From NCBI GenBank assembly GCA_963819685.1, contig CAWFXI010000005.1, forward strand, positions 1 through 64,000: 64,000 nt of DNA, given 5' to 3'. Below, piece after piece: positions 40,744 to 49,497 of the stretch; position 1 is the first letter of the stretch; every line of letters starts with the position of its first letter. Under the pieces are notes generated by a model, which was given only the letters and a program-made list of their open reading frames with translations, was not told where the DNA came from and made no database searches. The position numbers and the translations under genes were made by a program. This DNA is from CAIUGU01 sp963819685 (GTDB lineage Bacteria; Pseudomonadota; Gammaproteobacteria; Steroidobacterales; Steroidobacteraceae).

Positions 40744-41942
40744 TCACGACCACTCCTGCGTCCCCGGCGAGCGCTGATTCGACGGTTTACCTCGACTATG
40801 CCGCCACAACGCCGGTCGATCCCCGTGTCGCCGCGCTCATGTGCGATTGCCTCAAGTCGCCTGCGCTCTGTGGCAATCCTTCGTCCACAGGACATGCATT
40901 CGGCCGCCGTGCGCGGGCGCTTGTGGAAACGGCCCGTCGCCAGGTCGCTGCACTGCTTGGCGCACGCCCGGAGACGGTCGTATGGACATCGGGAGCCACC
41001 GAATCGAACAATCTCGCGCTGCTCGGCGCTGCCCGCTTCAATGCCAGCCGCGGCAGACACATTGTTTCCGCACGGACAGAACACAAGGCGGTGCTGGATC
41101 CACTGAAGCGGCTCGAGCGTGAAGGCTTTGCCGTCACGTACCTCACGCCGGATCGCGCCGGCATCGTTCACCCGGAACAGGTTCTGGAAGTACTGCGCGC
41201 CGATACGTTGCTGGTGTCGCTGATGCACGTGAATAACGAGATCGGAGTCATTAATGACATTGCCGCCGTCGGGGCCGCCTGTCGTGAGCGAGGCATCCTG
41301 TTCCATGTCGATGCCGCGCAGAGTGCGGGCAAGATTCCCATCGACGTTGATGCCATGGGCGTCGACCTGATGTCACTGACGGCGCACAAGGTCTATGGGC
41401 CGAAAGGCGTGGGAGCCTTGTATCTGCGTCGCCGACCACCCCTTGGAGTGGCGCCGCTCATCGAAGGGGGCGGCCAGGAAGGGGGCTTGCGCTCGGGAAC
41501 GCTGGCTACCCATCAGATTGCGGGCATGGGCCTCGCCTTCGAGCTGGCGGCGCTTGAGGGCAGTGTCGACAGCATGCGGGTGGCAGGATTGCGTGACCGC
41601 TTGTGGCTGGGTCTGAGTTCGATCGGTGGCGTCAGATTGAATGGAGCGGCGGACCAGCGGATTGCCGGTATTCTCAATGTGGCCTTCAGCGACGTGGAAG
41701 GTGAAAGCCTGCAGTTCGCGTTGCGCGATCTTGCGGTATCTGCCGGTGCGGCTTGTTCTTCGGAGTCCGACGAACCGTCGTACGTATTGAGGGCCTTGGG
41801 ATTGAGCGACGCAGAAGCTCGCAGTTCGCTGCGCTTCAGCCTCGGGCGCTTTTCCAGCCAGGCAGACGTTGATGCTGCTGTTGAGAGTATTCGCCGCGAG
41901 GTCCCGAGACTGAGGGCACTGGCGCCAGCGGGAAAGGTTTAG
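40740..41942 (+). CDS. iscS: Cysteine desulfurase (IscS/NifS family)
   Basis: 400 residues. PLP enzyme that removes sulfur from cysteine for Fe-S clusters and thio-modified tRNA. N-terminal YLDYAATTPVDPRV, TSGATESNNLALLGAARF, the PLP-binding Lys in MSLTAHKVYGPKGVGALYLR, and the persulfide Cys in VSAGAACSSESDEPSYVLRA. The catalytic Cys loop lacks the longer LEPS form of E. coli IscS but keeps the CSS pattern. The ATGA overlap couples it to trmJ. The broken IscU-like gene and iscA lie about 1 kb downstream. Confidence 0.93.
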   Translation: MITTTPASPASADSTVYLDYAATTPVDPRVAALMCDCLKSPALCGNPSSTGHAFGRRARALVETARRQVAALLGARPETVVWTSGATESNNLALLGAARFNASRGRHIVSARTEHKAVLDPLKRLEREGFAVTYLTPDRAGIVHPEQVLEVLRADTLLVSLMHVNNEIGVINDIAAVGAACRERGILFHVDAAQSAGKIPIDVDAMGVDLMSLTAHKVYGPKGVGALYLRRRPPLGVAPLIEGGGQEGGLRSGTLATHQIAGMGLAFELAALEGSVDSMRVAGLRDRLWLGLSSIGGVRLNGAADQRIAGILNVAFSDVEGESLQFALRDLAVSAGAACSSESDEPSYVLRALGLSDAEARSSLRFSLGRFSSQADVDAAVESIRREVPRLRALAPAGKV

Positions 41943-41985
41943 GAGAAGGCCTGCGGAAGGGAATAGAGACCTGATGCGGGCAGGT

Positions 41986-42016
41986 GGAGACAGGCGCGAA
42001 GGCCCCGCCTGTCTCC
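41986..42016. terminator. Hairpin terminator between iscS and the OmpW-like gene
   Basis: GGAGACAGGCG (41986-41996) pairs perfectly with CGCCTGTCTCC (42006-42016), an 11-bp stem, with GGTTTGTTG on the right. It separates two convergent genes and may serve both. Confidence 0.7.
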
Positions 42017-42034
42017 GGTTTGTTGCCGGCGCGA

Positions 42035-42725
42035 TCAGTACCGCATTCTGATGCCGAGTGACAGCAGATCGAAGGCCGCATCGCCGCTTGCGTTGTCGAG
42101 CTCGATCCAGCGCTTTTCATAGCCCAGACGGATCGAGTAGGCGCGATTCAGATCGAAGCGGATGCCGGCGCCCAGCTTGTAGTTAAGCTCGTCGACGCTC
42201 TTGGTGTTCTGGTAGGACGTGCAGATCTGTCCATACCAGGGATCCCACCAGCAGCCAATATTGGGGCGGACTCGTGGGAATGTTGGTATCGATGAAGGAC
42301 CAGCCTACTCCGGCCGTGACGTACGGAGCGAAGGCTGCCCTGCCGAAATACCAGGAAGCTGCCAGTTGCGGCGTAAACGATTCCATCGTGCCGCGAACAG
42401 TTGGTCGACAGTGCCGGTATGACTCGCATTCTGCAGGCGCGCTGCGTAATCGACGTCCATCCAGTCAAACGAAAACTGCAGTTCCAGGTGCTCGTTGACG
42501 TGATAGCCGAAATCAAAGCCGAGGCCATACTCGTCGTCGAATTCGACGCTGCTGCCGCCTTTGAAATCCAGACTGGTCGAGTCAAGATAGAGCACGTTAA
42601 AGCCATATTCCCATTGACCCGTCCGATTGCCCCCGCCGGGCTGAGCTGCCGTCGCGTTGCCCGCCGATCCCGAGCAGCAACAGGCCTGCTGTCGGCAAGC
42701 CGGCAATTGTAGTTCCACGTCTCAT
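42035..42725 (-). pseudogene. OmpW-like outer-membrane beta-barrel, three frameshifts
   Basis: Reading leftward from ATG 42725, the first frame gives a signal peptide (RRGTTIAGLPTAGLLLLGIG). A second frame (from about 42660) gives QWEYGFNVLYLDSTSLDFKG and FGYHVNEHLELQFSFDWMDV. A third (about 42390) gives LAASWYFGRAAFAPYVTAGV and GWSFIDTNIPTSPP. A fourth (about 42255) gives CWWDPWYGQICTS, FDLNRAYSIRLGYEKRWIEL and an end in RMRY with the terminal aromatic. Joined, this is a complete OmpW-type eight-strand barrel of about 230 residues. The last shift lies at a C-run. Either the gene is decayed or the assembly has indel errors. Confidence 0.75.
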
Positions 42726-42928
42726 CAGATTCTCCACTTGCATACACCAATGTCCGCGAAGTTATAACCGATTATGCGAATGTGAAATAGAATGGGTTAT
42801 TGGTCCGGTAGTGGTATACGCGTGAACAATCAGGGGCATCATGCGCTCAAATGCAGCTGCCGCGGTTAAGATCGTCGTGGCGAATGTCAGCGCACGGGGA
42901 CGGGACAGGGGATGCAGGCATGCTGGAT

Positions 42929-43311
42929 CGCTTATCAAGGAGGACTATTCTCCTCTGGTGATCGAGCACTTTGAGCGTCCGCGAAATGTCGGGTGCGTTC
43001 CTGCCGGGGCCGGGAGTCATCTGCACTCGGGCCGGAGGGCGGGAAGCAGGTGCAGAAGTCGCCTTGAGCGTTCGCTTCTCGAGCGGCATCGTTGACGAGG
43101 TACGGTTCCAGGCGTTTGGGTGTCCGCATTTTCTGGCTGCGGCTTCGCTTTTGACCGAGCGGTTGGCCGGCCAGCCGCTGGCAGGCAGCTGGCCGAGCTG
43201 GAAAGCGCGGGATCTCGGGCGCTGGAACTCGCCGTGCCGGTTGAAAAACGCGGGCGACTCCTCATTCTTGAAGATGCCGTCCGTGCGGCGGCGCAATATT
43301 CCGCAACTTGA
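42929..43311 (+). pseudogene. IscU/NifU-N-like Fe-S scaffold, two frameshifts
   Basis: Three frames must be joined: DYSPLVIEHFERPRNVG (about 42941-42995); then CTRAGGREAGAEVALSVRFS and FQAFGCPHFLAAASLLTERL (about 43020-43185); then ELAVPVEKRGRLLILEDAVR plus AAAQYSAT to the stop at 43311. Together they form an IscU-type scaffold of about 125 residues with Cys at CTRAG and FGCPH. The first shift is at a G-run near 43003-43011, the second near 43185. It lies directly upstream of iscA. If real, the scaffold is lost; if an assembly error, the iscS-scaffold-iscA set is intact. Confidence 0.72.
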
Positions 43312-43360
43312 GTGTATATTCGAGCAGCGCTTGAGCCACTTGTGTGGAGGTTCCTCGCTC

Positions 43361-43684
43361 ATGACCATTTCGCTGACCGCTTCTGCCGCCAACCGGGTCC
43401 GGACCTTTCTTGCCAATCGCGGCAAGGGTGTCGGGCTGCGTCTCGGCGTCAAGGAGACGGGCTGCTCCGGCTTCGCCTATGTTGTGAACTATGCCGATGC
43501 TGTCGAGACCAACGACGTCGTTTTCGACAACCAGGGCGTCAAGGTCATCGTCGACCGCCAAAGTCTTGGGCTGATCGACGGCACCGAAGTGGATTTCGTC
43601 AAGGAAGGCCTGAATGAGGCGTTCCGTTTCCGCAATCCGAACATCAAGGGTGAGTGCGGCTGCGGCGAAAGCTTTACGGTCTAG
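43361..43684 (+). CDS. iscA: Iron-sulfur assembly protein IscA
   Basis: 107 residues, family length. A-type carrier with MTISLTASAANRVRTFLANR, GLRLGVKETGCSGFAYVVNY and the C-terminal pair in KGECGCGESFTV; the three cysteines bind the cluster. TGTGGAGG lies ten bases upstream of ATG 43361. An upstream in-frame extension is the second frame of the scaffold gene and not part of this protein. Confidence 0.93.
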   Translation: MTISLTASAANRVRTFLANRGKGVGLRLGVKETGCSGFAYVVNYADAVETNDVVFDNQGVKVIVDRQSLGLIDGTEVDFVKEGLNEAFRFRNPNIKGECGCGESFTV

Positions 43685-43859
43685 CGGGCCTTCGGCCTAA
43701 CTACCCGTCTTCATTGATCTTTTTCTTGCCTCTCCGCTTCATGAGCGGTTAAACTCCGCGGCTCGAAAAACCGTGCCCGGCGCCCTTGTGTGCCGGTATC
43801 CCGCACAATTGGCCACAACGGCCGTTACTGGCCACACAAGTTCAAGGATCACATAGTCC

Positions 43860-44285
43860 ATGGCGCTCGAACGCACCCTGTCCATCGTCAAACCCGACGG
43901 CGTAAAGAAGAATCTGATCGGCGCGGTCTACAGCCGTTTTGAAAAGGCCGGCCTGCAGATCATTGCGGCCCGCATGATGAAACTCTCCACTGCCCAGGCG
44001 GAAGGCTTCTACGCCGTGCATCGTGAGCGGCCCTTCTTCAAGGACCTGGTCAGGTACATGACGTCAGGTCCGGTGATCGTGCAGGTGCTTGAAGGCGAGG
44101 GCGCAGTCCTCAAGCATCGCGACCTGATGGGCGCTACCGATCCCAAAAAGGCGGCGCCAGGAACCATTCGCGCCGACTTCGCCAGCAGCATCGAGGAAAA
44201 TGTGGTGCACGGTTCCGACAGCGCCGAGAATGCAGCGACTGAGATCGCCTACTTCTTCGCTGCTTCGGAGCTTTGCCCCCGGTAA
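43860..44285 (+). CDS. ndk: Nucleoside diphosphate kinase
   Basis: 141 residues. Start ALERTLSIVKPDGVKKNLIG, and the active-site His in NVVHGSDSAENAATEIAYFF. It balances NTP pools. It opens the ndk-rlmN-pilW-hisS-yfgM-bamB-der cluster typical of gammaproteobacteria. Confidence 0.98.
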   Translation: MALERTLSIVKPDGVKKNLIGAVYSRFEKAGLQIIAARMMKLSTAQAEGFYAVHRERPFFKDLVRYMTSGPVIVQVLEGEGAVLKHRDLMGATDPKKAAPGTIRADFASSIEENVVHGSDSAENAATEIAYFFAASELCPR

Positions 44286-44307
44286 ACCGGCCCGGTCCCA
44301 TTCCGTC

Positions 44308-45456
44308 ATGACCGACCTTGTCACCGCCACTGCCGAACGCGTCAACCTGCTGGGCCTGACGCGCTCTGAGCTTGAGGCTTTCGCGATCAGCATCGGCGAA
44401 AAGCCGTTCCGCGCGCGCCAGCTCATGAAGTGGCTGTACAAGCGGTCGGTAGCGGATTTCGGGCAGATGACGGACCTTGCCAAGGAGTTCCGCGGCCGGC
44501 TTGCCGCCGTCGCGGAAGTCCGGGTGCCAGAGGTGTTGCTGCGTCAGGCATCTGCCGACGGCACGCGCAAGTGGTTGCTCAGCATGGATGGCTCCGGCGA
44601 TACGAGCCAGGCCATCGAGATGGTGTATATCCCGGAACCCGGCCGCGGCACGCTGTGTATTTCCAGCCAGATCGGCTGCGCGATGGACTGCTCGTTCTGC
44701 TCGACGGCACAGCAGGGGTTCAACCGCAACCTGTCGGTTGCCGATATCGTGGGTCAGGTGTGGCTCGCCAACCGCGAGCTGGGCAACGCCGATCAGTTCG
44801 TGGGTAGCACGGCCGATCGCGTCATCACGAATGTTGTCTTCATGGGCATGGGCGAGCCGCTGGCAAATTATCGCAGCATCGTTCCGGCCGCCGAAATCCT
44901 GATGGACGATCTCGGCTTCGACATTTCAAGGCGCCGCGTAACAGTCAGCACTTCGGGGCTGGTGCCGCAGATGCGCAAGCTCGCCGAAGAAACGAACTGT
45001 GCGCTGGCGGTCTCGCTGCACGCCCCGAACGATGCGCTGCGCGATGAACTTGTGCCGATCAATCGCAAGCACCGCATCGCCGAGCTGCTCGATGCCTGCT
45101 GGTACTACGTCGAGCGGCAGAATGCGCGTGGCATCACGTTCGAATACGTGATGCTGGATGGGGTGAATGACCAGCCGGCCCACGCCCATGAGCTGGTGAC
45201 GCTTCTGCAAGGCAAGCCGGGCAAGGTGAATCTGATTCCGTTCAACCGTTTTCCGGGCACACAGTACCGGCGCTCGCCCCAGCCCGTCATCGAGCGGTTC
45301 CGCGATATTCTCAACTCACAAGGCGTGATCGCGACGACGCGACGGACGCGAGGTGACGACATCGACGCCGCCTGCGGGCAGCTCGTGGGGCGTGTGCGTG
45401 ACCGGACGACCGTGCGCCTGGGTTCCAAGGTCATGTCCCTGTCGGTGCAGTCATGA
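44308..45456 (+). CDS. rlmN: 23S rRNA (A2503-C2)/tRNA (A37-C2) methyltransferase
   Basis: 382 residues. Radical SAM enzyme; the cluster-binding CAMDCSFC (CxxxCxxC) follows GRGTLCISSQIG, and FMGMGEPLANYRSI and ALAVSLHAPNDALRDELVPI are family motifs. ATG 44308 is chosen at the MTDLV start; the longer frame overlaps ndk. Its last four bases overlap the start of the pilW-like gene. Confidence 0.97.
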   Translation: MTDLVTATAERVNLLGLTRSELEAFAISIGEKPFRARQLMKWLYKRSVADFGQMTDLAKEFRGRLAAVAEVRVPEVLLRQASADGTRKWLLSMDGSGDTSQAIEMVYIPEPGRGTLCISSQIGCAMDCSFCSTAQQGFNRNLSVADIVGQVWLANRELGNADQFVGSTADRVITNVVFMGMGEPLANYRSIVPAAEILMDDLGFDISRRRVTVSTSGLVPQMRKLAEETNCALAVSLHAPNDALRDELVPINRKHRIAELLDACWYYVERQNARGITFEYVMLDGVNDQPAHAHELVTLLQGKPGKVNLIPFNRFPGTQYRRSPQPVIERFRDILNSQGVIATTRRTRGDDIDAACGQLVGRVRDRTTVRLGSKVMSLSVQS

Positions 45457-46254
45457 AAGCGGTCGTGCTGACCGTGCTGGCACTGACCCTCGGTTTCGCT
45501 GCCGGCTGCACCAGTAACGGTCCGCAAGCTCCGCCCAAGCCTGCCCCCAAGGCCGCTGGCCAAGCCTGGCACCCCGGACCTCGACCAGGCCGCGGTCTAC
45601 AACACGCAGCTGGCGGTCGATGCCCTGCGCAAGAACAACCTGCAGGAAGCCAAGGACAAGATCGTTCGGGCGCTGGAGCAGGATCCGAAAAATGCCGAAG
45701 TCCAGGCCTCTGCCGGGCTCATCTATGAACGACTGGGTGAAGATCGCCTGGCGGACACCCACTTTGCCCGCGCGCTGTCGCTGGCTCCGCAGAATCCTTC
45801 GATCCAGAACAACTACGCTGTTTACCTGTGCCGCAAAGGCAATGCGGAGCGCGGGCAGAAGCTGTTCCTTGAAGCAGCCGCGAATCCCTTGTATCGAACT
45901 CCAGAGGCGGCCTATGTGAATGCGGGCACGTGCGCGCTGGGAGCGGGCAATACCGAACAGGCCGAACAGCATTTCAGAAAGGCGCTGCAGATCAATCCGC
46001 GCAATGCCGAGGCATTGATACAGATGGCCGATCTCGAGCTCGGCGCGGGCAATTTCCTGCCGGCCAGGGCCTTCCTCGAGCGCTACCTCGCGGTGACGCC
46101 GGCGACCGCACAGTCCTTATGGCTCGGTGTGCGGCTTGAAAAGGCGACAGGCAATCCGCAGGTGGCGACGACCTATGCCACGCGATTGAAAAGCCAGTTT
46201 CCGACCTCGGTCGAAACCAAGCAGCTGCTCGAAAGCGAACGGAATCCGCGCTGA
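45453..46254 (+). pseudogene. pilW: PilW/PilF-type TPR lipoprotein with one frameshift
   Basis: The first frame gives a lipoprotein signal (ALTLGFAAGCTSNG, lipobox AAGC). A second frame from about 45545 gives PDLDQAAVYNTQLAVDALRK, then TPR repeats (KIVRALEQDPKNAEVQASAG, THFARALSLAPQNPSIQNNY, QHFRKALQINPRNAEALIQM) to the stop at 46254. Joined, about 265 residues. PilW assists type IV pilus secretin assembly. The shift lies in a C-rich stretch (about 45530-45560). Functional if the shift is an assembly error. Confidence 0.78.
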
Positions 46255-46273
46255 GCAGTTGCTCGCGGCCATC

Positions 46274-47572
46274 ATGGTTCAGGAACAGACACCCCAGCCC
46301 GTCCGCGGCATGAACGACGTGCTGCCCGGCGAGATCGCGCTGTGGCATCGGCTGGAAGACGTTGCCCGCGCCACGTTTGCGGCCTATGGATATCAGGAAC
46401 TGCGCGCACCCATCGTTGAACGCACCGAGCTGTTCAAGCGATCGATCGGCGAGTTCACGGATATCGTCGAGAAGGAGATGTATACCTTCGTCGATCGCAG
46501 CGGCGATTCCCTGACGCTGCGCCCCGAAGGGACGGCAGGCATCGTCCGCGCGATGATCACCAACGGCCTGCTGCACAACCAGAAGAGCCGGGTGTGGCTC
46601 AAGGGTCCGATGTTCCGCCACGAGCGGCCGCAGAAAGGCCGGTTCCGCCAGTTCCACCAGATCGACGTCGAAGCCTTCGGTTACGCGGGGCCCGACATCG
46701 ATGCCGAACTCATCATGTTGAGCGCGCGACTGTGGAAGGAACTCGGAATTTCACGACTCAAGCTCAATCTGAATTCGCTCGGCACGCCTGAGTCGCGGCG
46801 CCTGTACCGCGAGAAGCTGATCGACTGGTTCGGATCTCATCGCAGCAGTCTTGATGAAGACAGTCTGCGGCGGCTGGAAGGCAACCCCATGCGGATCCTC
46901 GACAGCAAGAACCCTGCGATGCAGGACATCATCGCCGGCGCTCCGCTCCTGCCTGAGCATCTCGATGCCGAATCGGCGGCGCATTTCCGCGGCTTGTGCC
47001 AGCACCTGGACGCGGTGGGCATCGAATACGTCGTCAATCCCCGGCTGGTGCGTGGCCTCGACTACTACAGCCGCACGGTATTTGAATGGATCACGACCGA
47101 ACTAGGCTCGCAGGATGCGGTCTGTTCTGGTGGTCGTTACGATGGCCTGGTCAGCCACCTGGGTGGGGACGGCACTCCTGCCATCGGCTGGGCGCTGGGT
47201 GAAGAACGCATCGTCGCGCTGATGCAGGCGCAGGGCATTGGCGCCCTGGGTGCCGTGCCGGATGTGTATCTCGTGATTGTCGGCGAACGAGCAGAGGCGC
47301 AAGGCCTCGCGTTGGCGGAGCGGTTGCGTGATGCCATCAAGGGCCTGCGCGTCGAGACCCATGCTGGCGGCGGTGGCTTCAAGTCACAGCTGAAACGTGC
47401 AGACAAGAGCGGCGCCCGCTGGGCGATCGTGCTCGGTGACGGCGAAACGGAAAGGGGTGTTGCCGGCCTGAAGTCGTTGCGCACCGACGAACCGCAGGTA
47501 GAAGTGAGTCTGGAGCAACTGTCCACGGAAATTGCGCGACGGATTGAGAACAACGTGAAGCGTGAAGCGTGA
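46274..47572 (+). CDS. hisS: Histidyl-tRNA synthetase
   Basis: 432 residues. Class II synthetase: start QPVRGMNDVLPGEIALWHRL, motif 2 FRHERPQKGRFRQFHQIDVE, histidine motif LVRGLDYYSRTVFEW, motif 3 GGDGTPAIGWALGEERIV, and a C-terminal anticodon-binding domain. ATG 46274 gives the canonical start. rodZ and ispG, which commonly sit between pilW and hisS, are absent. The 3' end lies within a heptamer array. Confidence 0.98.
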   Translation: MVQEQTPQPVRGMNDVLPGEIALWHRLEDVARATFAAYGYQELRAPIVERTELFKRSIGEFTDIVEKEMYTFVDRSGDSLTLRPEGTAGIVRAMITNGLLHNQKSRVWLKGPMFRHERPQKGRFRQFHQIDVEAFGYAGPDIDAELIMLSARLWKELGISRLKLNLNSLGTPESRRLYREKLIDWFGSHRSSLDEDSLRRLEGNPMRILDSKNPAMQDIIAGAPLLPEHLDAESAAHFRGLCQHLDAVGIEYVVNPRLVRGLDYYSRTVFEWITTELGSQDAVCSGGRYDGLVSHLGGDGTPAIGWALGEERIVALMQAQGIGALGAVPDVYLVIVGERAEAQGLALAERLRDAIKGLRVETHAGGGGFKSQLKRADKSGARWAIVLGDGETERGVAGLKSLRTDEPQVEVSLEQLSTEIARRIENNVKREA

Positions 47573-47625
47573 AGCGTCAGAAGCCGCCGCTGGCGGCGCT
47601 TGCTTCAGCCTGCAGCCCACAGCCT
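47552..47625 (+). repeat. Heptamer tandem arrays at the hisS stop
   Basis: AACGTGA, AGCGTGA, AGCGTGA and AGCGTCA (47552-47579) overlap the hisS stop. After a GCCGCC-GCT-GGCGGC hairpin (47584-47598) come TTCAGCC, TGCAGCC and CACAGCC (47604-47624). The two arms are unrelated to each other here, unlike the inverted arrays elsewhere. Confidence 0.65.
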
Positions 47626-47640
47626 AAAGAGATCTAGAGA

Positions 47641-48321
47641 ATGGCAATCGACGACGACTTGAATGAAGCCGAACAGGTGGAACGACTCATCGCCTGGTGG
47701 CGGGAAAACTGGGCCTGGCTGCTGTCCGGCGTTGCACTCGGGCTGCTGATCATCATCGGCTGGTTCTACTGGAACAACCGGCAGGCAGCCAGCGCGGAAC
47801 AGGCCGGGCAGATCTATCGCCAGCTGGTGACCGCATCCGACCGCAATGAATTCGGCCGGATGGAGTCGCTGCAGGAGCAGCTGGATCAGAACCATGGGTC
47901 GACGCCGTATGCGGACCAGGGTCGTCTGCTGCTCGCGCGCATGTTTGTGGAAACCGGCGAATACGACAAGGCCGCCACGTCGCTTAAGGCAGTGATGGAC
48001 GGTGCAAAGGATGAACAGTTGCAGTCGATTGCGAAGCTGCGTCTGGCGCGCGTATTGATCCAGCAGGACAAGCCGGACGATGCGCTCGCCCTGCTGCAAC
48101 CGGATGCAGCCGGCGCGTTTACGGGCATCGAGCAGGACATTCGCGGTGATGCCCTGGTGGCCAAGGGCGATGCAGAAGCGGCGCGCGCCGCGTACGCGGC
48201 GGCACTCGCATCGACGACGGCGCTCGGCGCCGAGGACCGGCAGCTGGTCGAACTCAAACTGCAGGATATCGAGTCTGAAGCGGTGACACCGGAGCCGGCC
48301 AGGACACAGGCTGCACCATGA
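47641..48321 (+). CDS. YfgM family ancillary Sec-translocon protein
   Basis: 226 residues. N-terminal cytoplasmic EAEQVERLIAWWRENW-type segment, one helix (WLLSGVALGLLIIIGWFYWN, about 24-44), then a periplasmic TPR-like domain (LVTASDRNEFGRMESLQEQL, ADQGRLLLARMFVETGEYDK). YfgM works at SecYEG with the PpiD chaperone. It overlaps bamB by four bases, matching the E. coli order. Confidence 0.93.
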   Translation: MAIDDDLNEAEQVERLIAWWRENWAWLLSGVALGLLIIIGWFYWNNRQAASAEQAGQIYRQLVTASDRNEFGRMESLQEQLDQNHGSTPYADQGRLLLARMFVETGEYDKAATSLKAVMDGAKDEQLQSIAKLRLARVLIQQDKPDDALALLQPDAAGAFTGIEQDIRGDALVAKGDAEAARAAYAAALASTTALGAEDRQLVELKLQDIESEAVTPEPARTQAAP

Positions 48322-49466
48322 AAAAGGTCCTGCTCTCGCTGGTGCTGCTCACCTTTCTGGCCGCCTGTGGCGACGAGAAGGGCAAGGAGCCGCCTGCCGA
48401 GCTCGTCGATATCAAGTCCCTGCTTGTCATCCATCGTGAATGGAGCCAGAGCATGGGGGGAGGCAAGGCAAACAATCTGCGGCTGGCGCTGCGACCCGAA
48501 ATCGCCGATGGCGTCTTGTATGCCGGCGCCTACGATGGCGAAGTGATTGCCGTCAATGCGGAGAACGGCCGGCGCTTATGGCGCGCCAACACCAAGCTCC
48601 CATTGTCGGCGGGACCGGGTGTCGGCGATGGCATGGTGATTTTCGGTTCGAGCAATGGCGATATCGTGGCGCTGGATGCGGCGACCGGCGCCGAGCGCTG
48701 GCGGCATCTCGTGTCCAGTGAAGTCCTGGCGCGCCCGCTCGTTGTGGACGGTTCCGTCATCGTGCGCACGGTTGACGGTCGCCTGCAGTCGCTGTCGCTG
48801 ACCGATGCCTCGCAGCACTGGGTCGTGCAGGAAGCGGTGCCGGCATTGTCGTTGCGAGGGACTGCGCCTCCTGTCAGGGCAGGTAGCGCCGTGCTCGCGG
48901 GTTTTGACAACGGCAAGGTGCTTGCGGTCGACATCAAGACCGGAGAAACGCTGTGGGACACGACTGTCAGCCCACCGCAGGGTCGAACCGAACTGGATCG
49001 CCTGGTTGATCTGGATTCCCTGATCAGGGTGGCTGGCGACGATGTATTCGTGGCCGGTTTCCAGGGACGCGCCGCCATGCTCGCGCGCGAATCGGGACAG
49101 ATCTGGTGGGCCAAGGAAATCTCCAGCTATCGCGGCTTCGGCATGGACGATGACAACCTCTACATCACGAATGCCGCAGGTGGCGTCGTGGCATTCAGAC
49201 GCCGCGATGGCGGAGCGGTGTGGGAGCAGTTGACCGCATTGCGGTTGCGTGGACTGACCGCTCCGGAAATGGACGGTAACGCGTTGGTCGTCGGCGATTT
49301 CGAGGGCTATCTGCACTGGCTCGACAAAGGGACCGGTGCGATTATTGCCCGCGTCAAGACAGGCGGAGACCGCATCACGAATGCACCTGTTGCATCGGGC
49401 GGCAGGATCTACGTGCAAACGGACACCGGCAAGATCCTGGCATTCAGATCCGAACCCAAGGGCTGA
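48318..49466 (+). CDS. bamB: Outer-membrane assembly lipoprotein BamB
   Basis: 382 residues. Lipoprotein signal with LTFLAACGDEK, then PQQ-like beta-propeller repeats (YAGAYDGEVIAVNAENGRRL, VIFGSSNGDIVALDAATGAE, VAGFQGRAAMLARESGQIWW, VVGDFEGYLHWLDKGTGAII). Part of the BAM complex inserting outer-membrane barrels. Confidence 0.96.
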   Translation: MKKVLLSLVLLTFLAACGDEKGKEPPAELVDIKSLLVIHREWSQSMGGGKANNLRLALRPEIADGVLYAGAYDGEVIAVNAENGRRLWRANTKLPLSAGPGVGDGMVIFGSSNGDIVALDAATGAERWRHLVSSEVLARPLVVDGSVIVRTVDGRLQSLSLTDASQHWVVQEAVPALSLRGTAPPVRAGSAVLAGFDNGKVLAVDIKTGETLWDTTVSPPQGRTELDRLVDLDSLIRVAGDDVFVAGFQGRAAMLARESGQIWWAKEISSYRGFGMDDDNLYITNAAGGVVAFRRRDGGAVWEQLTALRLRGLTAPEMDGNALVVGDFEGYLHWLDKGTGAIIARVKTGGDRITNAPVASGGRIYVQTDTGKILAFRSEPKG

Positions 49467-49497
49467 TGCCGCAGGGCATGCGATCTCAACCAGAACC

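Noticed and set aside
42841..43095. Programmed frameshift in the IscU-like gene
   Set aside because: No slippery heptamer is seen, two shifts are needed, and neighbouring genes show comparable shifts.
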